From: Trileptium ribeirensis
Taxonomy: Eukaryota; Nematoda; Enoplea; Enoplida; Thoracostomopsidae
DNA length: 64,000 nt
Assembly: GCA_030248225.1 (NCBI GenBank)
Contig: JASANE010028230.1
Location: 1 to 64,000, forward strand
Direction: 5' to 3'
Positions 45,675-59,200 of the stretch are shown piece after piece. Below the pieces are notes generated by a model. It saw only the letters and a list, made by a program, of their open reading frames with translations. It was not told the DNA's origin and did not search any database. The position numbers were made by a program, and so were the translations under genes. How positions within the stretch are numbered: the first letter of the stretch is position 1; each line of letters starts with the position of its first letter.

Positions 45675-46128
45675 ATAGTTCTTAGAAACTGTAAAGTTTG
45701 ATAATAAGGCTTTCGAAAGCATCAATTACGCGGAATATCGGAATTTTTTTCATTTGTTGTCAAACAAATTCGAGATGTTTTCTGCATGCCAGTTTCTTTT
45801 GGTATACAGACTCCAGCGGTCGGACTTGTGGAATACTTTCATGACAACAAATAATCTGCACATGCACAATGCAATGCACAGTATGACAAAAAGTGAAAAC
45901 AATGTCACAGCGTGACGGTTATGACAAAAAGAAATGCGATTGTTCACCCTCAATATTATCAAAATTCTATTTATGAATTCGTGTTGTTAACGTATTTAAA
46001 TAAAATGATAGTAATTATCACTAAATCAGTCAAATCATCTTACTTACCAAGAATTATCTATAGCGCGGAAGCCATTATCAAACTACTATCAATAGCAAAA
46101 TCCCCCCAACTACAACCGCAGTTTAAAT
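45641..46128. other. Gene-free stretch
   Basis: TA microsatellite, then ordinary AT-rich DNA up to the hAT element. Confidence 0.5.
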
Positions 46129-46891
46129 CAGGGCCGACGCTAGCACCCCCCTACCCCCCCCCCCCACCGGGGGGCCTCACACTTGGGGGGCCCCTCACAA
46201 GCTAGATATACCTAAAATTTTTATGCCATTTTAAAAGTGTTTGAACAGCCGCTAAAACAAAAAACTCAAAATTTTTTCCATGCTTCAGATTTTAGATGTA
46301 TACAATAATACAATTGTATTGAATACCGTATTAATAGTTGTTTGGCAGCAACGCTATAATTGTTTTAACTGATTTTCAGAGTAGGATCTCTGTTTAGCGT
46401 AAAACTAGTTGTAACTAATTCTTTCGTAAATTGCTATAACAATGGATCGACACAAGCACAAGCAAATCCGTGATTATGACAGTGGATCTGCCAAACGCAA
46501 AAAACATCGTCAACAACAGGATATGACCGCTAAATTGCCAAAAGTATTATACCGAGTATTAACCGAGTATTAATAAAAAAATTATACCGAGTAAAACTTA
46601 AACTATTTACTGGTTAGTGTTACATTCGATTAGATCTAAATCTCGAATAGAATAGGACTGGTTTGGTAATTTGAAGAAAAGATTAATTTATCGAATATCT
46701 TTTCAGTCGAAAATTTTAAATTGGTTTCTACGTCATTTCTGGTTCTAGTTAGGCCTCTGACATTTGTTGCGTTTTGCAGTGTTTCACGTGGGCGGACTAA
46801 TAATTACAAATTTTATTTTTACATGACACATTTCAGGGGGCCTGCACACATCGACTGGGGGGGGGGGCTCACACCCCTAGCGCCGGCCCTG
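46129..46891. mobile_element. Non-autonomous hAT-type DNA transposon
   Basis: Left end CAGGGCCGACGCTAGC and right end (reverse complement) CAGGGCCGGCGCTAGG form terminal inverted repeats of the CAGGGCCGGC type common in animal hAT elements. The flanking 8-mers GTTTAAAT (46121-46128) and GTTTCAAT (46892-46899) match at 7 of 8 bases, the expected target duplication. G/C homopolymers follow each end. The 763-bp length is too short for a full transposase, so this is an internally deleted copy. Confidence 0.85.
46442..46573 (+). pseudogene. Truncated hAT transposase N-terminus
   Basis: A 43-codon frame inside the transposon: MDRHKHKQIRDYDSGSAKRK, then KHRQQQDMTAKLPKV, then a stop. SGS-KRK-x-x-x...KLPK resembles the conserved start of TTF/ZMYM-type hAT transposases. 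The DNA-binding and catalytic regions are absent, consistent with an internal deletion. Confidence 0.6.
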
Positions 46892-46899
46892 GTTTCAAT

Positions 46900-49800
46900 A
46901 CAGATTTGAATTGTTTTTATTAATCTATTCTGTGTCAAACGATACAACTATGTGCTGGTGTCACAAAATATACTGTTGAAACCAGGCTCATAATTAAAGC
47001 AACCAAGCATAGGAAGCTGGAGCAATTTCAAGGGAGCTTTAATAGTTTGGTGTTATACATATCCGTAGCAAAATGAACATTGCAATTTTTCTCCATCGCA
47101 AAAGCGGCCGAACTAAAGCGGTGGTCTGGCTAGGCCACAATCAAATAACCGAATCAGGATAAAACAACAAAACTCATCCAAATGTATCATACAGATCTAC
47201 AATATTTTAACTCGTACCTAACATTATAACGCGACCAATTCCACTTCGTACATTACAGAAAATTTATATTGATGTGTGTTTTTTCATACATAAACTTCCC
47301 TACTATGTAGATTGTCAAACTTTAGCCTGCACTGTAAACAATATTGGATCCAGATATGAAAGGAATGGATCTCCCAGTGACAACAAAATTCAGTATGGCT
47401 TGGAATTATAAAGATTAGATATATTATACGATTTCTACTTTGTACGTACAGCACAACTTTGAAATATCTAGTCCACAACATAAGTCTCCCCCGCGCACAA
47501 TATTCAAGCGCCGATGAGTACAATTATATATAATCGTATAAAAAATATAAATATTGAAAACGCACCGTTGTACATAGCCTCATAATACAACAATATATAG
47601 GAAAATAAAGACAGAAACTTCAGAGAAATTCTGGAAATAGATATTACATTTTCATTAAAAATTATATTGCAAAATTCCGAACGTTTTTCATAATAAGATA
47701 ATAAAGTTTTATACATCCACCGCCATATTATATACCGACGTGAGTATATACACACTGCGCCTAATATTTGGTGCACTTAGTCAAAAAAATTTTACACAAC
47801 TACAATAATAGGACTATGACTGACTACCCCAACAATTCACCCAACGCGTTCTAATAAAATCAAAATCAACTTGCTATATATAATAAAAAAATTCCAATTT
47901 CAAAATATTTGCCGAAAAATATCAAAATCTTAACACAAAATGCATTCTTTTTTCAGCGACTGAGAACATTAAATTTTCACTAAACGAATTCTACCGACAA
48001 ATCTTGCAAAATATACAACAATAGTTTCCTATCTCGAATCGTTTCAACCAGTATTCTTAGACACCTTGAAAAGACGCCATATGTATATCCGTTAAATATT
48101 ACAAACGTACTACAGTAACAACGACTGTGAGTGTGGGTTTTATGTTTACGTAAATACTAACGTATCGACGTCAGAAGTTTTCCTAGATCCCTTTAAACAA
48201 ATTTACGTACTAAATAAATTCTAAATTTTAAATAGATTTCTTTCATTTCAGAGAAGTTTTGAGGATATGGAAAAGAAGTTAAATTGGTGGAATGCGCTAC
48301 ATTACTATTACGATTTTGAGAGGATGAAAATAAAAATTATTAACACAAAATGTGAAAGAGAGCGCAGTAGGATACTTAAAAGACGGTGGTGGTGCTAAGG
48401 AAAAATTGCGGACGCCGCCTTCCGGCGGCCCCAGCTGGTTGTTAAAACGTGGGGGGACCGTTCAATCGACTTTGATTGCTGAGCCTCTAAAAGTAAATTT
48501 TAGTAAATTATTATTTTGTCAATAAATGTGGACATCAGAAGTCATAGCGTGAAACTCGCAAAACCTACGCCCAATGTCAAAAAATTCAACGGCAACTTTG
48601 CCATAACAACGATGATTCTTTGAATTTACTCCAACTGTTAGTGTATAATAAGCCTTTTGGTACGCACACACACCCAATCCCTAAAAATTCATTACATTAT
48701 TCAACCAATTTAAATAGATTCCTGCGCTATGATAGACATTAACAACAACAACCAAAATGTTTTTTAAAAGTAAGGGCATCAACTATTTGCATGCCTTTAA
48801 CCCATATTGTGAAAAGTGATACTGTCATTTTGGCCATATACAAGCGATACCCGGCAATCATAAAATAAAAAAATCAGTAAGGGATTACTCCACTAACAAC
48901 TGATTTCTAAATTAAGAGAAGTTAGAAATATAATACAATATATACATTATATCTTTAACTAAAATTAGGTGTACGATGGTTTCGTCCCCTTCCGAGTTTA
49001 ACTATTTTTGTTGGATATTTACTGATAGTTTATACAACATACAATATTGCGTTCGCGTTATATAGAACATACTTCTGATTCTAAGTAATATCATGTAATT
49101 TTTCTATAAGCTAATTATCATTGTTGATGTTGTTCTAAACATTAGCTCACACCATGCTTAGGCCTCTATTTATAAAACCTTAATGCAACTGATCTCCGTT
49201 GAATTATGACTGCAAAAATTCTAAACAGGCATGTAGTATCAAAATATAATATATTCCTGAAAAGCATTTGAAATTCATGAGTGATTGCAGAACATGATAT
49301 ATATAAGATATAAGATATTTGTTTTGTCGTATAGATATCAAAGCGTAAACGTTCTGGTTAAGGATGGATCATGGATTTTGAAAAGCTCACTTGCAACCAC
49401 GGGCCTTGCATCCTATTATAGTTATGTGCTTATAAAGACATCTATGCTGTTTACACAGTCGAGATGATATTTTTTATAACACAATCCCTTGTTGTAACAT
49501 AATAATGAATAACTGCGTAACCACACAAAAACCCGTGAGTTACTAGGCAAAACCTTCTGCCATCAATATATTCCCACCACGATACAGTCCTAGCAGACTA
49601 TATACATAAACCACTTGCTATTTATGAAATAGTGCTGTTTAAGCATATATATGTGCTCTTGATTTGGGTCAGGTTTGCATACAGGTTTGTTATAGATTAT
49701 CGAGTTTAAAACCGGAGTGGACCGATAAACAATTTACTACAAATTTTATGGGCGCTATATAAAACTTCACAAGAATTAAAAATTTGTGGGTGTTGGCACA

Positions 49801-49971
49801 TTCAACGCACATAGTAATTATGTGGGTACTGGCCGTAATACGCCCTAATTAACCAGTAATTCCAAAATTTGTGGGTATTAATAACTTGCAAGCATCCAGA
49901 AACTTTCCAGGTGCAATCAAGATCCAGTATTTCTAATATTTGTGGGGTATATTTTATCTCCGCTTCAGTTT
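46900..49971. other. Gene-free stretch
   Basis: AT-rich with no supported gene. A small perfect hairpin GCCGCC-TTCC-GGCGGC at about 48415-48430, in a GC-richer patch (48400-48460), may mark another transposon end. Confidence 0.45.
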
Positions 49972-52876
49972 TATAATGGACAGTCTATTATATTTGCCGT
50001 AACATATAATGGACCGTCTATTATCTTTGCCGTAACATATAATGGACCGTCTATTATCTTTGCCGTAACATATAATGGACCGTCTATTATCTTTGCCGTA
50101 ACATATAACGGACCGTCCATTATCTTTGCCGTAACATATAACGGATCGTCTATTATCTTTGCCGTAACATATAACGGACCGTCCATTATCTTTGCCGTAA
50201 CATATAACGGACCGTCTATTACCTTTGCCGTAACACATGGACCGTCCCATTATTTTGCCGCGAACGTATACCTTACCTTTGCCGTAACATATAATGGACC
50301 GTCTATTATCTTTTGCCGTAACATATAATGGACCGTCATATCTTTGCCGTAAATATAAGGAACCGCCATTTTCTGCTAACATATAATGGACCGTCTATTA
50401 TCTTTGCCGTAACATATAACGGACCGTCGCATTATCTTTGCCTAACAAATACGTACCGTTGCCTCCCTTTGCTGTCTAGTGGCTGTTGTTTTATTTTTTG
50501 CCAACGATATGGGCCAACCGTCAATTACCTTTGCCGTACATACAAGGAACGGTTCCGTAACATATAATGGACCGTCTATTATCTTTGCCGTAACATATAA
50601 TAGACCGTCTATTATCTTTGCCGTAACATATAATGGACCGTCTATTATCTTTGCCGTAACATATAACGGACCGCCATTATCTTTGCCGTAACATATCACG
50701 GACCGTCTATTACCTTTGCCGTAACGTATAATGGACCGTCTGTTATCTTTGCCGTAACATATAATGGACCGTCTATTATCTTTGCCGTAACATATAATGG
50801 ACCGTCTATTATCTTTGCCGTAACACATAATGGACCGTCTATTATCTTTGCCGTAACATGTAATGGACCGTCCATTATCTTTGCCGTAACATATAATGGA
50901 CCGTCTATTATCTTTGCTGTAACATATAATGGACCGTCTGTTATCTTTGCCGTAACATATAATGGACAGTCTATTATCTTTGCCGTAGCATATAATGGAA
51001 CGACTATTATCTTTGCCGTAACATATAATGGACCGTCTATTATCTTTGCCGTAACATATAATGGACCGTCTATTATCTTTGCCGTAACATATAATGGACC
51101 GTCTGTTATCTTTGCCGTAACATATAATGGACCGTCTATTATCTTTGCCGTAACATATAATGGACCGTCTATTATCTTTGCCGTAACATATAATGGACCG
51201 TCTGTTATCTTTGCCGTAACATATAATGGACCGTCTATTATCTTTGCGTAGCATATAATGGACCGTCTATTATCTTTGCCGTAACATATAATGGACCGTC
51301 TATTATCTTTGCCGTAACATATAATGGACCGTCTATTATCTTTGCCTTAACATATAATGGACCGTCTGTTATCTTTACCGTAACATATAATGGACCGTCT
51401 ATTATCTTTGCCGTAACATATAATGGACCGTCTATTATCTTTGCCGTAAAATATAATGGACCTTGTGTTATTTTTGCCGTAACATATAATGGACCGTCTA
51501 TTATCTTTGCCGTAACATATAATGGACCGTCTATTATCTTTGCCGTAACATATAATGGACCGTCTATTATCTTTGCCGTAACATATAATGGACCGTCTAT
51601 TATCTTTGCCGTAAAATATAATGGACCTTGTGTTATCTTTGCCGTAACATATAATGGACCGTCTATTATCTTTGCCGTAACATATAATGGACCGTCTATT
51701 ATCTTTGCCGTAACATATAATGGACCGTCTATTATCTTTGCCGTAACATATAATGGACCGTCTATTATCTTTGCTGTAACATATAATGGACCATCCGTTA
51801 TCTTTGCCGTAACATATAATGGACCGTCTATTATCTTTGCCGTAGCATATAATGGACCGTCTATTATCTTTGCCGTAACATATAATGGACCGTCTATTAT
51901 CTTTGCCGTAACATATAATGGACCGTCTATTATCTTTGCCGTAACATATAATGGACCGTCTGTTATCTTTGCCGTAACATATAATGGACCGTCTATTATC
52001 TTTGCCGTAACATATAATGGACCGTCTATTATCTTTGCCGTAACACATAATGGACCGTCTATTATCTTTGCTGTAACATATAATGGACCGTCCGTTATCT
52101 TTGCCGTAGCATATAATGGACCGTCTATTATCTTTGCCGTAACATATAATGGACCGTCTATTATCTTTGCCGTAAAATATAATGGACCGTCTGTTATGTT
52201 TGCCGTAACATATAATGGACCGTCTATTATCTTTGCTGTAACATATAATGGACCGTCCGTTATCTTTGTCGTAACATATAATGGACCGTCTATTATCTTT
52301 GCCGTAGCATATAATGGACCGTCTATTATCTTTGCCGTAACATATAATGGACCGTCTATTATCTTTGCCGTAAAATATAATGGACCGTGTGTTATCTTTG
52401 CCGTAACATATAATGAACCGTCTATTATCTTTGCCGTAACATATAATGGACCGTCTATTATCTTTGCCGTAAAATATAATGGACCGTCTGTTATGTTTGC
52501 CGTAACATATAATGGACCGTCTATTATCTTTGCTGTAACATATAATGGACCGTCCGTTATCTTTGTCGTAACATATAATGGACCGTCTATTATCTTTGCC
52601 GTAGCATATAATGGACCGTCTATTATCTTTGCCGTAACATATAATGGACCGTCTATTATCTTTGCCGTAAAACATAATGGACCGTGTGTTATCTTTGCCG
52701 TAACATATAATGAACCGTCTATTATCTTTGCCGTAACATATAATGGACCGTCTATTATCTTTGCCGTAAAATATAATGGACCGTCTGTTATGTTTGCCGT
52801 AACATATAATGGACCGTCTATTATCTTTGCCGTAACATACAATGGACCGTCTATTATCTTTGCCGTAACATATAAT
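49972..52876. repeat. 33-bp minisatellite, about 88 copies
   Basis: Unit TAACATATAATGGACCGTCT followed by ATTATCTTTGCCG, period 33 bp. The left quarter (to about 50560) is more irregular, with indels. The middle is very homogeneous. The right part (about 52194-52876) carries a 297-bp (9-unit) higher-order repeat marked by TTATGTTTGCCG at 52194, 52491 and 52788. Because 33 is divisible by three and the unit lacks stops in several frames, it creates long ORFs on both strands (up to 584 codons), which I treat as artefacts. Confidence 0.98.
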
Positions 52877-54237
52877 TTACATAATGAACCAATTTTTGGC
52901 GCACAATTTGCAATACTTAGAAAATATCCGTTTACGAATTTCTTATTTAGAAAAAGTGAAAAATAACTACTCATACAAATGAGTAGTAACACACAGTTTA
53001 ATAATTATAATATATAAAGAAAAATATACAAGAAAAAATATTGTGCTTATGAATTAGATATATACATTCCTGCTGAAATACAACAAAAATATTACTATGA
53101 AAATTGTGGTAACAGTGTAATATTTGATATATTAGCTTAGATATAATATTTAGATATAATATTAACATAAAATATTAAACTATATATTAGGTATTAAATA
53201 GTTTCAGCTCATAAAACAAGCTATATAGCAGAACGGTTAATAAAATAAATCATTTGAGTTACAAAAATACAATGGACAGCCGTATCAATGTCATGACCTG
53301 TAGAATTATTAGTCTTTTTTGTTAGTAAAAATTTCAAAATAAGAAACCATTAATCAAGCTCAGAAGAGATGTTCATATTTTATGTAGTATCAGTAGACAA
53401 ATTTGTACGTTTAAATCAAGGAAGTTATCGAATTATATATATGAAATATATTAACAATATGAGTTGATGGTAGTTTATATATTGCAGGGAATCGACTGTT
53501 TTAATATACATAAAGCTTCTAATCTACTTACTGGTTTTATGACGATTTTTAAACATTCAATATACACATTAATATATATTGCTACATTCAAATACGGGCT
53601 GTAACATATACTAACCATTTTCATATTAACTATCACTTGCTTATATGCGAGTAAGTATTGAAAACAGTTTGTTTTAAGTTCTTTTGGTCTGCGGAAAAAC
53701 ACTGATGCATTCTTTTAGCATGCAGGCACTATATAGCTATATAAATTAACAATTATATGAAAATTAACAAGTATTTATTTTTCTCAACAAAACCCATGTT
53801 GGTATAAGAAAGTTGGCATAACGAAAGTCAAAAAAGAACATGAACAGAGACCTTAAGGTAAAGTGAATAAATTGTACCTCGCAAGTTAATTCCTTTCTTC
53901 ATTTCAACTCACGATTTATTAATAGCCTTAGTCCGGCACTATATAATTTCGGAAAACGTTCACTATAATAGCTGTTTCTAATGATTATCTGATCTATGTT
54001 GCACTTTTTTAGTAAATCAAGTTGCAAAACTTTAACAGCAAGAAATAGAAAAAAATTTTGTGCAGTCATCGAATATATATACACAATCAAATCAAATACG
54101 TCGTTATCACGACTCGCTTTTCGATCTACTTACAACAGCAAATATATCGACATTACTCTGATCAGGTATAAAACATTCTGAAATAACAACATGTCTTGGA
54201 GCTACGTATTTGTATGAAAATGCGCCGCTCCATCCCT
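52877..54237. other. Gene-free stretch
   Basis: Very AT-rich with TATATT-type simple sequence (53100-53170). No supported gene. Confidence 0.5.
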
Positions 54238-54370
54238 CAGCCAAGGTGCGGCGCCTTCCACCCCCCCCCCCGAAACGCCGCATTCCTCTTCCCCCTCAGC
54301 CAAGGTGCCGCGCCTTCCACCCCATCCCCCCCCCGAAACGCCGCATTCCTCTTCCCCCCTCCCGAGGGCC
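54238..54370. repeat. GC-rich tandem duplication with C homopolymers
   Basis: CAGCCAAGGTGCGGCGCCTT and CAGCCAAGGTGCCGCGCCTT head two adjacent units. Each contains a long C run and CGAAACGCCGCATTCCTCTT. The block precedes AATTGGCA/AATTGACAAAAAT sequence like that in the MITE at 43869, so it may be the end of a related element. Confidence 0.75.
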
Positions 54371-54739
54371 ATCGCAACATGAAACAGACCAAAGGCCCAC
54401 GAAAAATCTTGGCAATAATTTGGTAAATTGGCACAGATCGGTAGAAAATTGACAAAAATCAGGAAACTGTTGCGAAAAATTAAAAAAATTTAATAGCAAA
54501 GAAATTGAAAATTCATCCACATCCCGCACCTGGTGGGGCATCAAACCTATGGAACCCTCGGATCCGCGCGTGGTTTAAAGCGTTCGTTTTGAATTTAGTC
54601 TTACACAGCCCCTGTCAATGTCTACGTGTCATGACTGCGTCGATACCGTGAAGTGGTTGCTTCGCGGGTTTGCACTGGTTATTTAAATATTTGAAGACCG
54701 TAACGAGATCGAAATGTAGTATTCTTAGTTATAGCTGTT

Positions 54740-56220
54740 GTTGTTCTAAAAATTGTAACATTTCGTGTACGATGCTTAAGGCAGACCGCTATGAGCACAT
54801 ACTTGCCTTGTAACGTAGCGCTGGACACGTTCATTTGTACCTATACCTCCTGAATTAACTGGAGACCACGCAGAAAATACACATTCCAAGATTGGCCGAG
54901 CAAAAGTTATATAACTGAAGAACAGTGTTTCGATATTGGAACATAAAAAGCAACAAAAAGCATATTAGATATCCGGTAGGCTTTACTTGTTCTTTTTCTG
55001 CAGTGTGTTCCGAATTTTAAATTATTAGAAACGGGTAACACCCGTGTCTAAGCAAAACTGGCCGGCTGGCAGCTTATCTCTCGACAACGTATATGTGAAA
55101 CAAGGATTTTTCATTCCAATATGCAGCAGTTGAAACTTGGCTACATAACGCCATATATCGGATAGACTGCCATTAACGAAAGGTTGTTCGAAAATGTGGA
55201 AAAGTGTAATGTTAATTGTTCGCGCAGGAATAACAGCGTAAAAGGAATCAGCGGAGTGGCTCTTTTTCAAATTTAATGATGGCAACGCTACTTGTACATC
55301 ATAAGGCGTGGACGGTACCCAAGAGAAACATAGACTGCCCAAATTATAACTGAAAGTATGGATTACATGGTTACAACGTGTGTACATACTTGCAAATGTT
55401 TCTGCCAAAAATTTATGATCAGCTTGCGTCGTCTGAGACTATCTCAATATCCTACGCTCTAAGCGCGCTAATGTTCTGCATGGTAGCAGCACATGCTTTT
55501 CCCATAGCTATATTGCAAGATTTTATTGCCTTATTGTAATATACTATTTTCGTTATTTAGTTTTAGTTTCCTGAGCACTAGGTTATATTTTTGGTGGCTT
55601 TTTGCATACTGAAAAATTTTCAGCTCGTTTACCCATTTTCCACTCTATTAGTTTAACACGAAGAAGTTTTTAATGAAATTAGGATAATTTTTTCGTGGAG
55701 GTGAATATTCCATTACTATTTTGGACACAAATAATTCACATAAAACCAGTTTTTTTGAAATCGAATACTGAATTGGAACAATTTTGCGTGCGCAGAACCG
55801 TGTATTGTGAAATCAAACGAAAAATGGTAAGAATTCCCTAAATTTTCGGTTGTTTAATGTAATGCACTAACTGCGCAGAACTTGCAAATAGGGAATCGAA
55901 GATTCTGGATTCGCGAGTTATAAAATTTATTAATTGATGCAGCACAGACTGTTGTATTGTTTTGTAGAACAACTCATAATCAGATAATCAAGATAATACA
56001 TTTTTGGTGTAAATTGAAGTCGTTTACGATAACGGGCCGCGGCACATTAGATATCCATGAGATAAAGTTGCATATCAGGTTATTTTGCTCAGAAGAGGAG
56101 TTCGGTGACCGATAGATGCAAAATACTCGAATCTTGACTGAAGCTAAAACATCCACAGCAATAGCTTCCACTGTGCTAATCTTTGAGTTGTAATTTAATA
56201 TTGTACTATAGCTCAACCGA
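54740..56220 (-). mobile_element. Decayed non-LTR retrotransposon (LINE; CR1/L2/jockey-like)
   Basis: Three pieces occur in the right order on the minus strand. At about 56000-56210 is an apurinic-type endonuclease piece with FCIYRSPNSSSEQNN and VNDFNL (from a GDFNLP-type motif). At about 55080-55300 is the start of a reverse transcriptase (ALPSLNLKKSHSADSF, then a degenerate IFEQPFVNGSLSDIW). At about 54850-54930 is the C-terminal reverse-transcriptase motif FARPILECVFSAWSP, followed by NERVQRYVTR. The frames are broken by stops and shifts and the catalytic core is missing, so it is dead. Confidence 0.8.
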
Positions 56221-59200
56221 TCCGAGAGAAAAATTGTAACTCCTCCTCAGCGCAATTACCTATTATGTTTTCGACATACCACGTGCGATGAATTACATAA
56301 TATACCGTTTGGAATGTCCTCATGTAACCATATTTCAGACACACCACCTACTGCGACAGATTCCGATTCAAGTAAAATTTCAAGCTTTGTTAATTTGTTG
56401 TATCTATAAGTTTCGGGCGTTCAGACATTTGCATTAAAGATATTTTTATGTTAACGTATCTGATATGACTCCTCCTAAAAGTTTACCTGTTTTGTGAAAC
56501 TGTGTATAATCAAAAATATGTTTTAATGTACATATATATCATGCTTCATAAATGCTTTTCCTCAGCAAACTTTACTGTTTTATTGAGTGATGATCAAAAA
56601 AATAATTTAAGAAAACGCAAAAATCTATACAACTGATTATACCGTATGTAATTGTTTGAACCGGTTTGAAAAATATCATTGATTTATACATTTATTCCAA
56701 GCAGCAGCATTTTCATAGATCTGTTATGTTCTAAAGTAGACTTTTAAACTTTGCTGTTTGTTTAAAATGAACTATGTACATTAGAACATATTAAAAAATA
56801 TCTTAAAATACTGTTATTGAACATTGAAACCACTGTAATTTTACTATCAATAAATAGCGGCACCGCCTATAAATGCGAATGACCGACCTTAAGTAGGTAT
56901 TTTGTTTTACAACTTTTTATAATGTTTATATAATATATTTGTCAATAAGACGAAATATATCAATGCCAAATTATTAATAGCAATCATAACAATAGCAGTA
57001 AACAGTAACATAATTACAAAGAAAGTTATTTGTTTCGTGCAACATAAAGAATTAATAATAAAATTTTGTAAAGTCGATCCGAGACCTGAAAAGTTATTCA
57101 CGTTATAGTGTTATGTATCTAAATTATAATTAAAAAAAGAGAGTAGAAAAATAGACAAAAAATTGTATTTCCATTCAACTCATAGCATTAATCTTCATAT
57201 TTACTATAATTAATATTCATTAATAAATATATACATGGAATATCAAAAGACTCAAAACAACTTATTTCCACAGCAGTAGACGAGGCAACCTGTGTATCGT
57301 GACATCAAAGAGCAATTTCTGCATAGAAAAATATGAATTTCCCAATAAAAAATCTCTATAATTCCTTCAACGACATAATTAGGAAAAATTCAAACAACAT
57401 TTATTAATGTACGTATTTGAAAAATTCTGCTTATCGCGAAAACCTGCCTACCGTCAGGAAAGGTGCTCGTGTCTTTTCGAACAAAGGCTTTCAATCATTG
57501 TGTTTTCAACCAAACTAGTCCCTTTCAACGGGTTAATCTATTTTAATAGGGCAGTTGATTTTGTTGTTTTTTGATACAAGACTTAATCTCTGTAAATTTC
57601 ATAACCACTTTTGTGTTGGTCAAAGCTGTTGCTTTAGCACTAGTTAAATTATTGGTGCTTGGCCTATCGCACTTTTCGCTGTTTTTAGCATTACCGAAAG
57701 AGAATGATTCCTTTCAAACCCCATTAATGATTTAATTAAGCTTCAAGCTTGTAAAAGCAATTATATTCCGTGATTGGTCTGACCATTTTCAAACGTCTGT
57801 TTCGTCTTTTTATGAACTTACAGCGTAAAAGCGTGTATATGGAGCAAATAAAGCAATAATCTAAAGATTTTTTATATTAGAATGAACAGACGCTGCCGGA
57901 GCGAGTTTCTTACTGCAATAAGAATGTAAAAATAATTATTCTCTATTCTGAACTGAGTCTCGTAACCGTAGATTATGAATTTAATACCGACGTTTAAAAT
58001 AACTAAAAATATGGCTATAATTGCGCAGGCTGAATGACATGATTTGCAATACGCTATACAATTTTGCCCACGCTTTTATGAAGAGCATAAGAATTTGCAA
58101 ATATGTTGTTACTGTAAAAGCACTAATACGGACTACAAACAATAACCGAAATTTTAACATAATTTCTTAATATGCACACATATGGAACACGGTATAAGTC
58201 GAGTTCATAGCAGGTTTGCAGGCAACCATTTCTTTTTTATATAATACATAACAAATTATTAGGATTGGGCCCTATAGACCATATGTCCTGACAAATATTT
58301 TTTAAGAAAAGGAGAATTGAAAGTAAACTTTAGAACGGAGGTAGCCATCAACACCCGATTTTGACCAATAGGAATCACGTTATGCAGCATTTACATTAAC
58401 GTGCATGCATCGACTACACAATCTGGTAGCTGGCGTGCCAAACGCAGCAAGTGACACCGCTCGCAGCGCAATCGTGGGATGGTCCACCTTCTAATATACG
58501 TTGTATTTCATATACTCTGACGCAACGATGCAAACATTATATACCTTATATTATATACGTTACATACGTTATTTAAATTATGAATGCAGGGCTTGAAAAA
58601 TTTCTTATAATATTTTGACGGTGATAATAAAACAGCAACAATATATAAAGCTAAAGAATTTAAAGTATTAACAAATATTAGGTTTATAAGACCATAAATT
58701 TATATAAAATGCAAAATTGACTCTAAAAACAATTAAATGCTGAAAAATAGACAGTAGCATACAGAAGTTAATATAACCATAGCACTGAAGTACAGAAAAT
58801 TTACAATTTCCAAACAAAAATGGTTGACTGAGAAGCTAAAAACATTTCTAAGGTGAATGTAAAACAAATTATTGCGAGAATAAAACTCTAAATCTTAAAT
58901 ATATGAATATGGTAAATCTTGATTGACTGCAGATAAATAGCCCTGATTTCGTTCCTAATGCATACATTTGGGAACCGTAACAATCCAATGAGTCTTAAGT
59001 TGGTGCATAGCAACGGAAAATATACATATCTCAGGTATGCACGGGAAATTTTAGCTATTAGGAGTAGAAATACAAATTTATATGTAAAATTACGGAAATA
59101 GGGACATGAAGAAATTTTGGAGAAACATGGGATTTATTTGCTACCTCTCGCTATATCACCCCCGGGTTCGTCGACCCCCTAAGCCAACCTTTTTCACCTA

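Noticed and set aside
46020..46085. Possible GTPase-binding-domain exon ending at a GTAAGT on the minus strand
   Set aside because: Only about 12 codons are open, with no convincing acceptor and no family motif.
49972..52876. CRISPR-like regular array
   Set aside because: Units are contiguous with no unique spacers and no cas genes, and the surrounding DNA is eukaryotic. It is a minisatellite. The 110-, 112- and 209-bp arrays were rejected on the same grounds.
49942..52992. ORFs of 584, 442, 270, 256 and 142 codons on both strands
   Set aside because: All are produced by a 33-bp tandem repeat whose length is a multiple of three. No start context, splice site or domain supports a protein.
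54196..54544. Overlapping Pro/Arg-rich ORFs
   Set aside because: They arise from duplicated GC-rich sequence with C homopolymers, a likely transposon end.
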